A stretch of DNA of 64,000 bases, taken from assembly GCA_964636985.1 (NCBI GenBank), contig CAZWSX010000002.1, forward strand, positions 248,001 to 312,000, given 5' to 3'. The position numbers were made by a program, and so were the translations under genes. This document shows positions 56,111 through 64,000 of the stretch, one piece after another; the stretch's first letter is position 1; each line of letters opens with the position of its first letter. The notes below the pieces were generated by a model that saw only the letters and a list, made by a program, of their open reading frames with translations, did no database searches and had not been told where the DNA came from. The stretch comes from CAZWSX01 sp964636985 (GTDB taxonomy: Bacteria; Planctomycetota; Planctomycetia; Pirellulales; Pirellulaceae).

Positions 56111-56338
56111 CTAGGCGAAATCGAGCCCGGTCACGCGCTTGATGCGATGCTCAAAGTCGCCCAGCAGCCCGCCGATCACGTCCCATCGATCAGTGCGGCG
56201 AACTTCGATATCGCCGTGTACGTTGATGCGTACGATGGTCTGGTCCTTCACACCCGAGGCAGCCAGGTCCCCTTGGTGGATTTCGTCGTCTTTGACAATC
56301 TCGGCCAGTTGCTGACCAGTGGTGTGGACAAACTTCAT
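56111..56338 (-). CDS. Small conserved-looking protein (75 aa)
   Basis: 75 residues from the ATG at 56338. The protein KFVHTTGQQLAEIVKDDEI...LAASGVKDQTIVRINVHGDIEVRR...WDVIGGLLGDFEHRIK has normal composition and a mixed alpha/beta pattern. The codons of the upstream continuation of this frame do not. I recall similar short proteins in other Pirellulales, without function. The shadow frame on the other strand (56054-56350) lacks protein character. It may be co-transcribed downstream of the YfhO gene, 134 bp away. Confidence 0.6.
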   Translation of the reverse strand: MKFVHTTGQQLAEIVKDDEIHQGDLAASGVKDQTIVRINVHGDIEVRRTDRWDVIGGLLGDFEHRIKRVTGLDFA

Positions 56339-56472
56339 GACAAATCGTGACAGTGGAACCGGAGTCGAGAGGGCGAAAACCAAGGCTCTATCGTACTCCC
56401 TGCTGCGATGCGAAGCGAGGGTTGCGTGTCCTGCTGGCTTAACGAAATCGTCACCGCCCTGCTTGCGTTCGC

Positions 56473-59211
56473 TCACCGCTTGATGCGAAGAACGGCCACG
56501 ATGAAGGCGATCCAGGCCCCGATGCTCACCATTACTGCGACGTATGTCCCTACGGGCCGGTAGCGAAACACCACCGTATGCACGCCAGCTGGCAAGGGCA
56601 CGCCGCGCATGACGCGATTGACGCGGACGACCTGGCAAGATACCGGGAAGTTGCCGTTCAAGTCGGTCCGTGTCGCCTGCCAATCGGCGTCGTACTGATC
56701 GCTCAATACCAGGATTCCCGGCTCGAGCAGCTTGATCTCGACCACAACTTCGCCTAAACGATACGACGTGATCGTGGCTGCTGTGTAGCCGTCTGCTCCC
56801 GCGATTTGCGGTTGTTGCCGTTCGTCGAGCAAGCTCTCCGGCGGTCCCTCGGGCGACCAGTCGAGTGTGTTCATTGGGTTGTCGAGTGGCGCATCGCATT
56901 CGACGATGGGAAATGCCATCAGGTCACGCCAACGGGATTTTGGGGGCCGTGCGTCGGACGAGTCGGACGCGCGCGTTTGCACGGCGTCGCGGGTGATCCG
57001 CCGCAGTTCCTTGGCCGACGTTGGCGACTGGATCGGTCGTCTTACGATCGTCGACGCCACCCAGGCGCGCGGCTGGGCGTCGGGGCGATGAAAGAGGCCG
57101 GCGTCACCTAACTCGCGGAGTTGATCATCGTTCAGAGCGAGCCAGGGTGAACCTTCGGGCAACGGTACGCGTTGCGAGGCGAGCATGTAGTCTGCTCCCA
57201 AGGGGCCGATACCGCCACGGGCCAAGGTGGTGAAACGGTATTCGTTGAGCAGCGCCGAGAGCTCCGCCCGCGCGAGCGTTTGCTGGGCATCGAGGTTTGC
57301 CGCGGGAACAGCGAGGTGGGTTTTGCCTGCGAGCGTCGACCATTCCCAGGCCGCCAGCTCATCGAGTCGGCGAGGAGTCGATTCGATTGCCCACTGCTGA
57401 GGTGGCATCGACGAGTTATCGACGACGCGCTGGAATCGAATTGGCGGCGCCGGTAGATCGCGCTCGTGCGCTTCCTTCGCCAATGTAGGCGGCAGTTGCA
57501 GGCGATCGAGCGGCGTGGTGGGAAGCGTCGAAACCTGCGCCGCGATCAAATCGGCGATGGTGATCAACACCGCGATCCAACCTTTGCGCGAGTTGTCTTT
57601 GGAAGGGGCGTCCGTTTCGCTAGGCGCCACCACCCAAACCAGCAGGCCGGCGACGACGATGGGATGAATAAGCGAACGGAGTATTCCAAGCCAAGATCCC
57701 GAAACATCGAACGGGCCGAAGATGGTGTCGCCGGGAAGACGTTCCGCCCATGGTTGCCAGAGGAACGGGCGCGTCGCCAGCAGCAAGGCCGAGACGATGG
57801 CCGTGGCGATGGCTATCGAGAGGACGATGCGCTTTGCAATCTTGCGCACATCGTGGTGGGCTTCGAGCAAATCCCATCCTTTGGCAGCGGCGAGGGCCAT
57901 GGGTAGCGCGGCAAAAATGAGCCACTTCGCCGGATAGCGAAACGCGCCGTAGCCGGGTACCAACAAGCCAAGAAACCACACGAGCGAACCGACTTGGGCC
58001 CCGAGCCACGGCAGGGAACCGAACCCGAGGCGATTCGCAAGTTCTTTGACGAGTGCCGAGGGGCTGTACCAACCGCAGCTGGCCAGCAGCGCAAAGAACG
58101 TCAGCCACAAGAGGCCTCGCCAGGGTCCCGCAGCGATCAACCCCTTCCACTTGTAAGAGCAAATCAGCAGCACCAAAAATAACAAAAGGGGGAGCAGCCC
58201 AAAGTAGAGATTTGGCGCCCAGATGCGGCCTTCGCCATCGACAGCCAGGAGCCAGCGACACGACGTTGGGAAATACGCGCCGCTGGCATTGGGCCAGACG
58301 AACTCGATGGCGCGCCACGGTGGAACGCTGAACTCGTAGACGCTGTTGTCGAACGTTCCGGGCTGCGTTGGGGCTACCAGGCCGTCGACTGCGAGTTGTC
58401 GGCCCTCGGTAGTCGGGAGATAGCGAACCGCCTGCCACAGCGAGCGGGGGCGGTCGCTGAATGCGCGCTCACTCTGCCGGGAGGCAATGACGGACGGAAC
58501 GATCTGTGCGGCTGCTAACGCAGCGGTTGCTGCGATTGTGATCGACAGCGCAATGGCCAACGTCGCGAATTGGTGGCGGCGAGCTGCCCATGAGGTCATT
58601 GGCGTGCAGCACCCCAAGACGACTGTTGCCAACAGCGCGTGGACCGCCATCTGAGGGTCGCCGCCGAGAATCATCATGGCCAGCGCCGGCACAAGGAGGA
58701 GAGCGCCGCGGCGCGATCGACCTTGCGCGACGTCCCAACCGCCAGCCAAGGCCAGCGGCAACCAGCACGCGCCGACCAGGAAGATCACGTTGTAGACCTG
58801 GAACAGCACATTCCCTGAAAACGCGTACGCCAAGCCGGCCAATGTCGCCGCTGGATAGCTGCATTTCCATCGTCGCGCCAACCAGCCGGCCGCGATGGCG
58901 CAGCCCGCCAAGTGGCCGATCACATAAACGTGATAACGAAATGCCGCTGAGCCAGACAGGAAGAAGACGACACGACCCGGATAGAACAAGGCCGACGAGG
59001 AATCACCGGCGACCGGCGCGCCTAAGCCGTCGTAGGGATTCCAGAGCGGAAACTCGCCGGCGCGATGTTGCTCGGCGAGCCACGAGAGCAAGGGAAAGTA
59101 AAAGTGACCACCGTCGCGAAAGGCGAGCAGCTTGTTGCCCGCCAGCAACGGTCCAAACAAGATCGCCAGTGGCAATAGCAAGAGCAGCCAGTGGCGAGCG
59201 CGGTCGTTCAT
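56473..59211 (-). CDS. YfhO-type polytopic membrane protein
   Basis: 912 residues from the ATG at 59211, which lies 8 bp after the FHA gene stop; the open frame to 59316 overlaps that gene and is not used. About 12 membrane helices come first (WLLLLLPLAILFGPLLA, AIAAGWLARRWKC, AFSGNVLFQVYNVIFLVG ...). HFYFPLLSWLAEQHRAGEFPLWNPYDGLGAPVAG is the typical DxxxY-type loop of YfhO/GT-C glycosyltransferase-like proteins. A large periplasmic region follows, with a beta sandwich near the C-terminus (YTAATITSYRLGEVVVEIKLLEPGILVLSDQYDADWQA) and a last helix. It probably glycosylates cell-surface polymers using a lipid-linked sugar; inferred. Confidence 0.85.
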   Translation of the reverse strand: MNDRARHWLLLLLPLAILFGPLLAGNKLLAFRDGGHFYFPLLSWLAEQHRAGEFPLWNPYDGLGAPVAGDSSSALFYPGRVVFFLSGSAAFRYHVYVIGHLAGCAIAAGWLARRWKCSYPAATLAGLAYAFSGNVLFQVYNVIFLVGACWLPLALAGGWDVAQGRSRRGALLLVPALAMMILGGDPQMAVHALLATVVLGCCTPMTSWAARRHQFATLAIALSITIAATAALAAAQIVPSVIASRQSERAFSDRPRSLWQAVRYLPTTEGRQLAVDGLVAPTQPGTFDNSVYEFSVPPWRAIEFVWPNASGAYFPTSCRWLLAVDGEGRIWAPNLYFGLLPLLLFLVLLICSYKWKGLIAAGPWRGLLWLTFFALLASCGWYSPSALVKELANRLGFGSLPWLGAQVGSLVWFLGLLVPGYGAFRYPAKWLIFAALPMALAAAKGWDLLEAHHDVRKIAKRIVLSIAIATAIVSALLLATRPFLWQPWAERLPGDTIFGPFDVSGSWLGILRSLIHPIVVAGLLVWVVAPSETDAPSKDNSRKGWIAVLITIADLIAAQVSTLPTTPLDRLQLPPTLAKEAHERDLPAPPIRFQRVVDNSSMPPQQWAIESTPRRLDELAAWEWSTLAGKTHLAVPAANLDAQQTLARAELSALLNEYRFTTLARGGIGPLGADYMLASQRVPLPEGSPWLALNDDQLRELGDAGLFHRPDAQPRAWVASTIVRRPIQSPTSAKELRRITRDAVQTRASDSSDARPPKSRWRDLMAFPIVECDAPLDNPMNTLDWSPEGPPESLLDERQQPQIAGADGYTAATITSYRLGEVVVEIKLLEPGILVLSDQYDADWQATRTDLNGNFPVSCQVVRVNRVMRGVPLPAGVHTVVFRYRPVGTYVAVMVSIGAWIAFIVAVLRIKR

Positions 59212-59218
59212 GCCCTCA

Positions 59219-59791
59219 TCATGCCGACGCCCGGTGGACGTGCAATGGCGTGGCTCCGGTGACGGCTCGCCAGGTGTTGTCTTCCGACGTGTAGAACCGC
59301 AAACCGGCTTCGACACGCAGCGCCGAGCGAACGTCGCTCAACAGGGTCCGCACTTCGGAGACGCCGCGCAGCTCGTTGGTCGCGCGGACGCTCGACTTGG
59401 GGTTCCAGTGCGGGCCGCGCAGAGGTTCGCCGTCGTCGGGGATGTAGATCGGGCGTTCGATATGCAGGGCAAAAAGGTACTCGCCGAGTTCCAGTTGCGC
59501 GCCGTCGCGGATCGGCCCGTTCTCGAGGGTTTTACCGTCGATTCGCAGGGCGGGCCCTTCGCCAAGTCGGCGAGCGGTCACCCCCCGTTCCGTGACAAAC
59601 AAGTAGGTGTGGATCTCGGGGATCAGGGGATCGGCCAAAACAAGATCGCAGTCGAGGCCGCTGCCAATCAGGAACACTGGCGGCGAGACGCGGCGGAACT
59701 TGTGCTTGGCGTGGCCGCGGACGATTTCCAGCTGCACGAGCGGGAAGGCGCCTTGCCGCGTCGATGCCGCAGACTCGTCGTTGTCGGTCAT
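59219..59791 (-). CDS. FHA-domain protein
   Basis: 190 residues from the ATG at 59791; an ATG at 59821 would add ten residues. The forkhead-associated domain covers residues ~15-105: FLIGSGLDCDLVLADPLIPEIHTYLFVTERGVTARRLG with the conserved Gly, Ser and His positions, then DGAQLELGEYLFALHIE. FHA domains bind phosphothreonine peptides, so a Ser/Thr kinase partner is implied, though none is nearby. The C-terminal part (LRGVSEVRTLLSDVRSALRVEAGLRFYTSE) is helical and unknown. It precedes the YfhO gene by 8 bp and so is in its operon. Confidence 0.85.
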   Translation of the reverse strand: MTDNDESAASTRQGAFPLVQLEIVRGHAKHKFRRVSPPVFLIGSGLDCDLVLADPLIPEIHTYLFVTERGVTARRLGEGPALRIDGKTLENGPIRDGAQLELGEYLFALHIERPIYIPDDGEPLRGPHWNPKSSVRATNELRGVSEVRTLLSDVRSALRVEAGLRFYTSEDNTWRAVTGATPLHVHRASA

Positions 59792-60078
59792 TGCGGAGCT
59801 TGGATACACGCGATCGTCCATGAGATGTCCGAGGAGGTGGAAACTCGCGAGGAGATGAGAAAAGCCGTACTTCCGCCACACGTCAGAATGCCGCGTCTGA
59901 CCGGCAGGCCGGGTAGCAAGGCGTCCGTATCCACGTTATCGACGCGGCCTACGGGAAAGATCGATAGCGCAATCTGTCGCCTGCATGATCGAACGCAGGC
60001 CTGTCAAGATGTGCCGATCAGGCGGAGCCTGTCGGCAAGATTTGTTAAAGACCTAAGACCAAAGGTACGTGGGGCAAT

Positions 60079-60651
60079 TTAACCCTCAGGAAGTGCAACA
60101 GGTTCCGCGCCGGCGGTTTGCAAAGCGTATTCGGCTTGAAGCAAACGCTGATCGGATCGCGGGCCATGATCTTCGGCGACGACCATGATTTTTCCCGCGA
60201 CGACTGCCTGGTCGTAATAATTGGCTGCTTCTTTCTCGATGCCGCGCGTCATCATGGCGCCGACGAAGCCGCCAAGAATGCCACCCGTCCAGATGCCCCA
60301 TCCACCGGCCACCATGAGGGGGACATTGGCTGTCGCGGCGCCGAGGGCAAACGTCGTGAGGCCAAACAACGAGGCGCCGACGGTCCCACCAATGGCGACG
60401 GCGGCTGGCGTGTTAGTGCCCGCCGGCTGTTGGTGCTCGAATTGCTTGAAGTGTTTTTCCTTCGTCTCGTCGGAGCAAACGACCGTGATTTCGTCGTCGG
60501 AGAAGCCCGCTTCGCGAAGTTTGGAGACAGCATTCTCGGCCGCTTCCATCGTATCGAAGACGCCAGCCCTGACGGGGCGTTCCTTCTTTTCGTCGCGCTC
60601 TTGCTCTGTTTCCGACATTTCGTTGTGTTGGTTATCGGTTGCTGAGCTCAT
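60079..60651 (-). CDS. YflT/general-stress-protein-17M-like membrane protein
   Basis: 190 residues from the ATG at 60651. A charged N-terminus (SETEQERDEKKERPVRAGVF) leads to a small alpha/beta domain (VFDTMEAAENAVSKLREAGFSDDEITVVCSDE), the YflT/GSP17M fold. A glycine-rich double membrane segment follows (AAVAIGGTVGASLFGLTTFALGAATANVPLM and GGWGIWTGGILGGFVGAMM), then a second alpha/beta strand unit (YYDQAVVAGKIMVVAED). Homologues respond to general stress in Bacillus. It is the last gene of a three-gene cluster with the DUF2892-like and metal-binding proteins. Confidence 0.78.
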   Translation of the reverse strand: MSSATDNQHNEMSETEQERDEKKERPVRAGVFDTMEAAENAVSKLREAGFSDDEITVVCSDETKEKHFKQFEHQQPAGTNTPAAVAIGGTVGASLFGLTTFALGAATANVPLMVAGGWGIWTGGILGGFVGAMMTRGIEKEAANYYDQAVVAGKIMVVAEDHGPRSDQRLLQAEYALQTAGAEPVALPEG

Positions 60652-60677
60652 GAAAAATGCCTCCCGCTAAAGTGCGA

Positions 60678-60971
60678 TTAAAACAAGAACGCGGTGCGTT
60701 TGTGGGGCTCGTGGTTGGTGGATACTTCCATCGCCTCGTACAGGGAGCAATGTCCCGTGATGCCGCGATAGATCAGACCGCCGCCTGCCGCCATCAGCAA
60801 GAGTCCCCGGCCGGGGCCGTGGATACCGCGCGCCAGGCCACTCAATAGCAGCAGCGCTCCGGTGCCGATAGAAACGATGCGCTCCGTGTCGCCGATGTTC
60901 TGGCAGCCACTCGCACAACCGTGCTGGGTCGAAAAGTAGGATGAAAGTCCGTTGCTGCAAGTCGCTGCCAT
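60678..60971 (-). CDS. DUF2892/YgaP-like small membrane protein
   Basis: 97 residues from the ATG at 60971, decided by AGGAGA 7 nt upstream; the longer frame to 61025 overlaps the gene before it. An N-terminal cysteine-containing part (ATCSNGLSSYFSTQHGCASGCQ) precedes NIGDTERIVSIGTGALLLLSGLARGIHG and GRGLLLMAAGGGLIYRGITGHCSLYEAM, which is the DUF2892 double-helix hairpin with its YRGxTGHC motif. The C-terminus is polar. Middle gene of the stress-type cluster. Confidence 0.8.
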   Translation of the reverse strand: MAATCSNGLSSYFSTQHGCASGCQNIGDTERIVSIGTGALLLLSGLARGIHGPGRGLLLMAAGGGLIYRGITGHCSLYEAMEVSTNHEPHKRTAFLF

Positions 60972-61006
60972 GATGGAATCTCCTAATCGATGATTTTGTG
61001 TTTGCG

Positions 61007-61351
61007 TTAACGGCCGGTGGTCCAAGCTGGCGGATCGCTTGCTGGGAAGGACTCTTCAGAGGCTTCTGTGACTAAGTCGTCCGCATGGTCGTGGGTCGAA
61101 TAGATTCCCAAACCGTGTGAGTCTTCTCGATCTTTTAGCTCCTCAGCGCCGCAATGGCGCGCGCAGTGTGCACAGCAAAAGATCACACCTTCCAACTCGA
61201 CGCCGTGTCCCACGACCATGCAGCCGCAGTGATGACATCGTGGTGCGAGGGCATGCATCGCGCACTCGAAGCTGTCAAAGGTGTGTTCGACTCCGTGCAT
61301 TCGGACGACGAACGACCGATCGTACTCATTGCCACAAACTTCGCAGGGCAT
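61007..61351 (-). CDS. Cys-rich zinc-ribbon/metallothionein-like protein
   Basis: 114 residues from the ATG at 61351, decided by AAGGAGA 7 nt upstream. Paired cysteines run along the chain: MPCEVCGNEYDRSF, FDSFECAMHALAPRCHHCGCMVVGHGVE, VIFCCAHCARHCG. These are enough for two or three zinc or iron sites, and the spacing resembles proteins annotated as metallothionein-like. The C-terminal EASEESFPASDPPAWT is a short motif I recall at the ends of unrelated small bacterial proteins. First gene of the cluster that continues with the DUF2892-like and YflT-like genes. Confidence 0.75.
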   Translation of the reverse strand: MPCEVCGNEYDRSFVVRMHGVEHTFDSFECAMHALAPRCHHCGCMVVGHGVELEGVIFCCAHCARHCGAEELKDREDSHGLGIYSTHDHADDLVTEASEESFPASDPPAWTTGR

Positions 61352-61597
61352 GGCGAATCTCCTTATCGAACTGGGTGAACGGAGAAGATGTGGGGCAACC
61401 GCCGTACCAAAAGGAAAGCGGATGCGCATAAGCGCGAGGTACGAAGATTCCAGAGAGTTAATCGGACCGCTTTTCACCGGAATAGCGCTGCGGTGAGCGA
61501 AATTGAAAGAAGTCGCACGAGTTAAAGCGACTGAATTGTTCGCAATGCCGCCAGGGTGATCGAATTGCGGTCAAAGGCGCAAAGCGATAACTCGCGC

Positions 61598-61622
61598 CTA
61601 GGTAAGAGTGTCGCTTGCCTAG
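61598..61622 (-). terminator. Possible transcript-end hairpin after atpC
   Basis: Nine-base arms CTAGGTAAG/CTTGCCTAG (one G-T pair) around a 7-nt loop, starting about 10 nt downstream of the atpC stop. There is no T-run after it, so intrinsic termination is uncertain. The 280-bp gap to the next gene also needs a promoter for the Cys-rich cluster. Confidence 0.35.
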
Positions 61623-61631
61623 AACTGCGAA

Positions 61632-62030
61632 CTAGCGTGCTCGCTTGCCGGCTCGGATTTGAGCGCGGGCTTGAGTGATTTGGCGATCGCGAATGGCCGC
61701 CAGCTCGTCGCTGTTGGCGGGCTTCTTAGTGGCGTCGGAGAGGGCCTTTTCCGCTTCGTCAATTTTGATCGCGGTCGAAGGCATGGCCTTGTTGGTGAGA
61801 ACCGAGACGACGTTGTCGGCGACTTGGACGAAGCCGCCGTCGACGTAGTACTTCTTTTCACCGTCGGGCGTCTTGAGGCGCATTTCGCCGTAGCCCAAGC
61901 GGCCGATCATCGGGCTATGGCCGGGGGCAATCCCGATCTCGCCGTCGTACAGCGGCAGCGCGACGAATTCGGCCGTGGCATCGAGCGCGGTCGATTCGGG
62001 CGTGACGACGAGACATTGCAAAGTGGCCAT
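61632..62030 (-). CDS. atpC: ATP synthase F1 epsilon subunit
   Basis: 132 residues from the ATG at 62030. An N-terminal beta-sandwich (LQCLVVTPESTALDATAEFVALPLYDGEIGIAPGHSPMIGRLGYG, KKYYVDGGFVQVADNVVSVLTNKA) and a C-terminal helical pair (IDEAEKALSDA...DELAAIRDRQITQARAQI) match AtpC. It belongs to the F1 central stalk and inhibits ATP hydrolysis. It is the last gene of the atp operon, 115 bp after atpD, with two type D palindromes in between. Confidence 0.95.
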   Translation of the reverse strand: MATLQCLVVTPESTALDATAEFVALPLYDGEIGIAPGHSPMIGRLGYGEMRLKTPDGEKKYYVDGGFVQVADNVVSVLTNKAMPSTAIKIDEAEKALSDATKKPANSDELAAIRDRQITQARAQIRAGKRAR

Positions 62031-62041
62031 GATCGATTTCC

Positions 62042-62136
62042 GTAGCCGCGTTCACCAGAACGCGGACAGTGCGGTATTTGTTTTTGTTTGTCGTAGCTTA
62101 CGGACGGGCCTCCGCACTCTGGCGAGATGCGGCTAT
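62042..62136. repeat. Pair of inverted type D palindromes in the atpD-atpC gap
   Basis: The left unit TAGCCGCGTTCACCAGAACG... has perfect arms CCGCGTTC/GAACGCGG at 62046-62065. The right unit has arms CCGCA/TGCGG at 62112-62132 and ends in GCGGCTA, the complement of the left start TAGCCGC. The two palindromes thus form a larger inverted pair (about 95 bp), like the composite at 39261-39541. Confidence 0.65.
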
Positions 62137-62145
62137 GAAGAACAG

Positions 62146-63600
62146 CTACTTCGCCATTGCCTTGGCTTTGGCGTCGGCTTGTTCGACCGTGCCGACGTAC
62201 ATGAAGGCTGCTTCCGGCAGGTGGTCCCACTTACCGTCGCAGATTTCTTCGAAGCTGCGGATCGTGTCTTCGATCTTGGTGTATTCACCGGGGATGTTGA
62301 TGAACACTTCGGCGACGTAAAACGGCTGCGACAGGAAGCGTTCGATCCGGCGAGCGCGGTGCACCACCAATTTGTCTTCTTCGCTCAGTTCTTCGACGCC
62401 CAGAATCGCGATGATGTCTTGCAGTTCGCGGTAACGTTGCAGCATCTGTTGGACGCGGCGGGCACAATCGTAATGGCGTTGACCCACGTATTGCGGGTCC
62501 AAAATGCGGCTCGACGAAGCGAGCGGGTCGATAGCGGGATAGATACCCTTTTCCGAGATCGAACGCTCGAGGTAAATGAACGCGTCGAGCTGGCCGAACG
62601 CGGTCGCAGGAGCAGGGTCGGTCGGGTCGTCAGCAGGTACGTACACGGCTTGCACCGACGTAATAGCACCGTTCTTGGTCGACGTGATGCGTTCTTGGAG
62701 GGCACCCATCTCGGTGGCGAGCGTTGGTTGGTAACCCACGGCCGAAGGCATCCGGCCCAGCAGAGCCGACACTTCCGAACCCGCTTGCGAAAAGCGGAAG
62801 ATGTTGTCGACGAACAGCAGCGTGTCTTTACCCGTGCTGTCGCGGAAGTATTCGGCCATCGTGAGGGCCGACAGCGCGACGCGGAGACGCGAGCCAGGCG
62901 GCTCGTTCATCTGGCCGAACACCATGCAGCAGCGGTCGAGCACGCTACCAGCATCGGCGCCCGAACCCATTTTCGTCTCACCCATTTCGATCCAGAGGTC
63001 GGTCCCTTCGCGAGTCCGCTCGCCCACGCCGGCGAACACTGAGTAACCACCGTGTTCCTTGGCCACGCGAGTGATGAGCTCGGTGAGAATAACCGTCTTG
63101 CCCAGACCGGCACCGCCGAACAAACCGGCTTTACCACCGCGGACGAACGGCGTCAGCAAGTCGACCACTTTGATCCCGGTGACGAACAACTCGGTGCTCG
63201 TCTTCAAATCTTCGAGCGCCGGAGCGTCGCGATGGATCGGCATCGTCTGCTTCGTGGCGACCGGACCGGCGCCATCGATCGGCTTACCGAGCAAGTTGAA
63301 GACGCGGCCAAGTGTTTCGATTCCGACGGGAACCGACAAAGGCGCGCCGGTATCGACGACGTCGGCACCACGCATCAAACCATCGGTGCTACCCAGGGCG
63401 ACGCAGCGAACGCGGCCGCCACCCAAGTGTTGTTCCACTTCGCCCGTGAGGTCGAGTTCGACCCCCTTCTTCGACGAGTTGATGGTGACGGCGTTGTAGA
63501 TCGCCGGCATCCGGTCTTCGGGGAATTGCACGTCGAACGTCGAGCCGATCACCTGCGTGATCTTCCCGATGGTGCCTTTGTTGGAGACTTTGTCGACCAT
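62146..63600 (-). CDS. atpD: ATP synthase F1 beta subunit
   Basis: 484 residues from the ATG at 63600. Catalytic signatures: GGAGLGKTVILTEL (P-loop), GVGERTREGTDLW, LLFVDNIFRFSQAGSEVSALLGRMPSAVGYQPTLATEMG, and DPAPATAFGQLDAF. The C-terminal YVGTVEQADAKAKAMAK is short. It carries the catalytic nucleotide sites of F1. It lies between atpG (upstream) and atpC, with 115-bp gaps on both sides that hold palindromic repeats. Confidence 0.98.
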   Translation of the reverse strand: MVDKVSNKGTIGKITQVIGSTFDVQFPEDRMPAIYNAVTINSSKKGVELDLTGEVEQHLGGGRVRCVALGSTDGLMRGADVVDTGAPLSVPVGIETLGRVFNLLGKPIDGAGPVATKQTMPIHRDAPALEDLKTSTELFVTGIKVVDLLTPFVRGGKAGLFGGAGLGKTVILTELITRVAKEHGGYSVFAGVGERTREGTDLWIEMGETKMGSGADAGSVLDRCCMVFGQMNEPPGSRLRVALSALTMAEYFRDSTGKDTLLFVDNIFRFSQAGSEVSALLGRMPSAVGYQPTLATEMGALQERITSTKNGAITSVQAVYVPADDPTDPAPATAFGQLDAFIYLERSISEKGIYPAIDPLASSSRILDPQYVGQRHYDCARRVQQMLQRYRELQDIIAILGVEELSEEDKLVVHRARRIERFLSQPFYVAEVFINIPGEYTKIEDTIRSFEEICDGKWDHLPEAAFMYVGTVEQADAKAKAMAK

Positions 63601-63673
63601 GATGAACCTGCTGTGCGGCTATGTCTTGAAAGACTGTGCGAAAAAAGTTATTGATTTGCTAGTTGTTCTGTAG

Positions 63674-63693
63674 GACGGACAATCCTGTCCGTC
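63674..63693. repeat. Family A palindrome, compensated variant A6
   Basis: GACGGACA-ATCC-TGTCCGTC is a perfect 8-bp-arm palindrome with the same loop as copies A1-A4. The stem bases changed on both sides together (AGACA to GGACA and TGTCT to TGTCC), so pairing is kept. It lies in the atpG-atpD gap. Confidence 0.7.
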
Positions 63694-63715
63694 TGAAGTG
63701 TGATAGCTCTCAGCG

Positions 63716-64000
63716 TTACTTCTTCAGAGCTTCCACACCGCCAATGATTTCCATGATTTCGCCCGTGATCTGCGATTGGCGGGCGCGGTTGTAAGCGATC
63801 GAAAGTTCTTTGATCATCTCCGAGGCGTTCTCAGTGGCGCTCTTCATCGACGTCATCCGCGCGATTTGCTCGCTCACGGCGGCGTCGAGAAAGCACTTGA
63901 AGAGCTTTACTTTGAAGCTCATCGGCACGACTTCTTCCAAGATGCTCTCGGCCGAGGGGAAGAATTCGTACTGGGTTTCACCCTTGGTCGGAAGTCCGCC
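63716..64000 (-). CDS. atpG: ATP synthase F1 gamma subunit (3' part)
   Basis: The C-terminal 94 residues are visible; the frame is open to the window edge. The conserved gamma-subunit ending is clear: FFPSAESILEEVVPMSFKVKLFKCFLDAAVSEQIARMTSMKSATENASEMIKELSIAYNRARQSQITGEIMEIIGGVEAL, in which the two long C-terminal helices form the rotor shaft. It precedes atpD by 115 bp on the same strand, the usual atp order (gamma, beta, epsilon). Confidence 0.95.
   Translation of the reverse strand, partial: GGLPTKGETQYEFFPSAESILEEVVPMSFKVKLFKCFLDAAVSEQIARMTSMKSATENASEMIKELSIAYNRARQSQITGEIMEIIGGVEALKK

Overview
The window looks like a chromosomal segment of a planctomycete, most likely from the Pirellulales. 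The evidence is the gene content. There are two DUF1501 proteins with Tat-type leaders, a DUF1549/DUF1553 cytochrome c protein, a large propeller/HEAT/heme fusion of the TIGR02604/TIGR02603 type, two TIGR03009-like planctomycete proteins, a planctomycete-type 'CCRR' protein, and tandem membrane proteins with leucine-rich-repeat tails. Taxonomy is inferred from families I recognise; no rRNA gene is present.

Layout. 1-8.8 kb: a CotH/propeller/HEAT/cytochrome c fusion (5' end cut by the window), glycolate oxidase subunits glcF and glcE, and a secreted beta-helix/PKD protein. 8.9-14.9 kb: thrS (no TGS domain), a Dnmt2/TRDMT1-like cytosine-C5 methyltransferase 6 bp downstream of a CobW-type GTPase, a prepilin-peptidase homologue that has lost one catalytic aspartate, and an orphan antitoxin. 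14.9-22.5 kb: glutamate synthase gltD and gltB, with a LysR regulator upstream. 23-26.9 kb: four tandem paralogous membrane proteins joined by 4-nt stop/start overlaps. 26.9-32.8 kb: a BchE-like B12/radical SAM protein, a DUF997 plus sodium:solute symporter pair, a TPR protein and small membrane proteins. 32.8-40.5 kb: the DUF1501 + DUF1549/1553 pair, a membrane protein, an RluA-type pseudouridine synthase and a secreted hypothetical. 40.9-49.5 kb: two TIGR03009-like proteins, scpB with an extreme acidic tail, recQ, a small secreted protein and an NfeD-type membrane protease. 49.5-59.8 kb: a second DUF1501 protein, DUF6940-like, PhzF-like, cytochrome P450, a lipoprotein, a YfhO-type membrane protein and an FHA protein. 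60-64 kb: a small three-gene stress-type cluster, then atpC, atpD and the 3' end of atpG.

Intergenic space carries recurring palindromes that the genes do not explain. Family A has 9-bp arms around ATCC. Family B has 10-bp arms around a variable 5-nt loop. Both abut a shared GTGGCAC/GTGCCAC heptamer. A third, TAGCCGC-bounded type (D) is also present. Some copies are paired in inverted orientation: around 39.26-39.54 kb, where the repeat appears to supply the rluA start codon, and in the atpD-atpC gap. This resembles REPIN/MITE organisation. The strongest candidates for follow-up are the Dnmt2-CobW pair, the tandem paralogue array with its decayed 3' junction, the BchE-like gene outside any visible photosynthesis cluster, and the repeat system.
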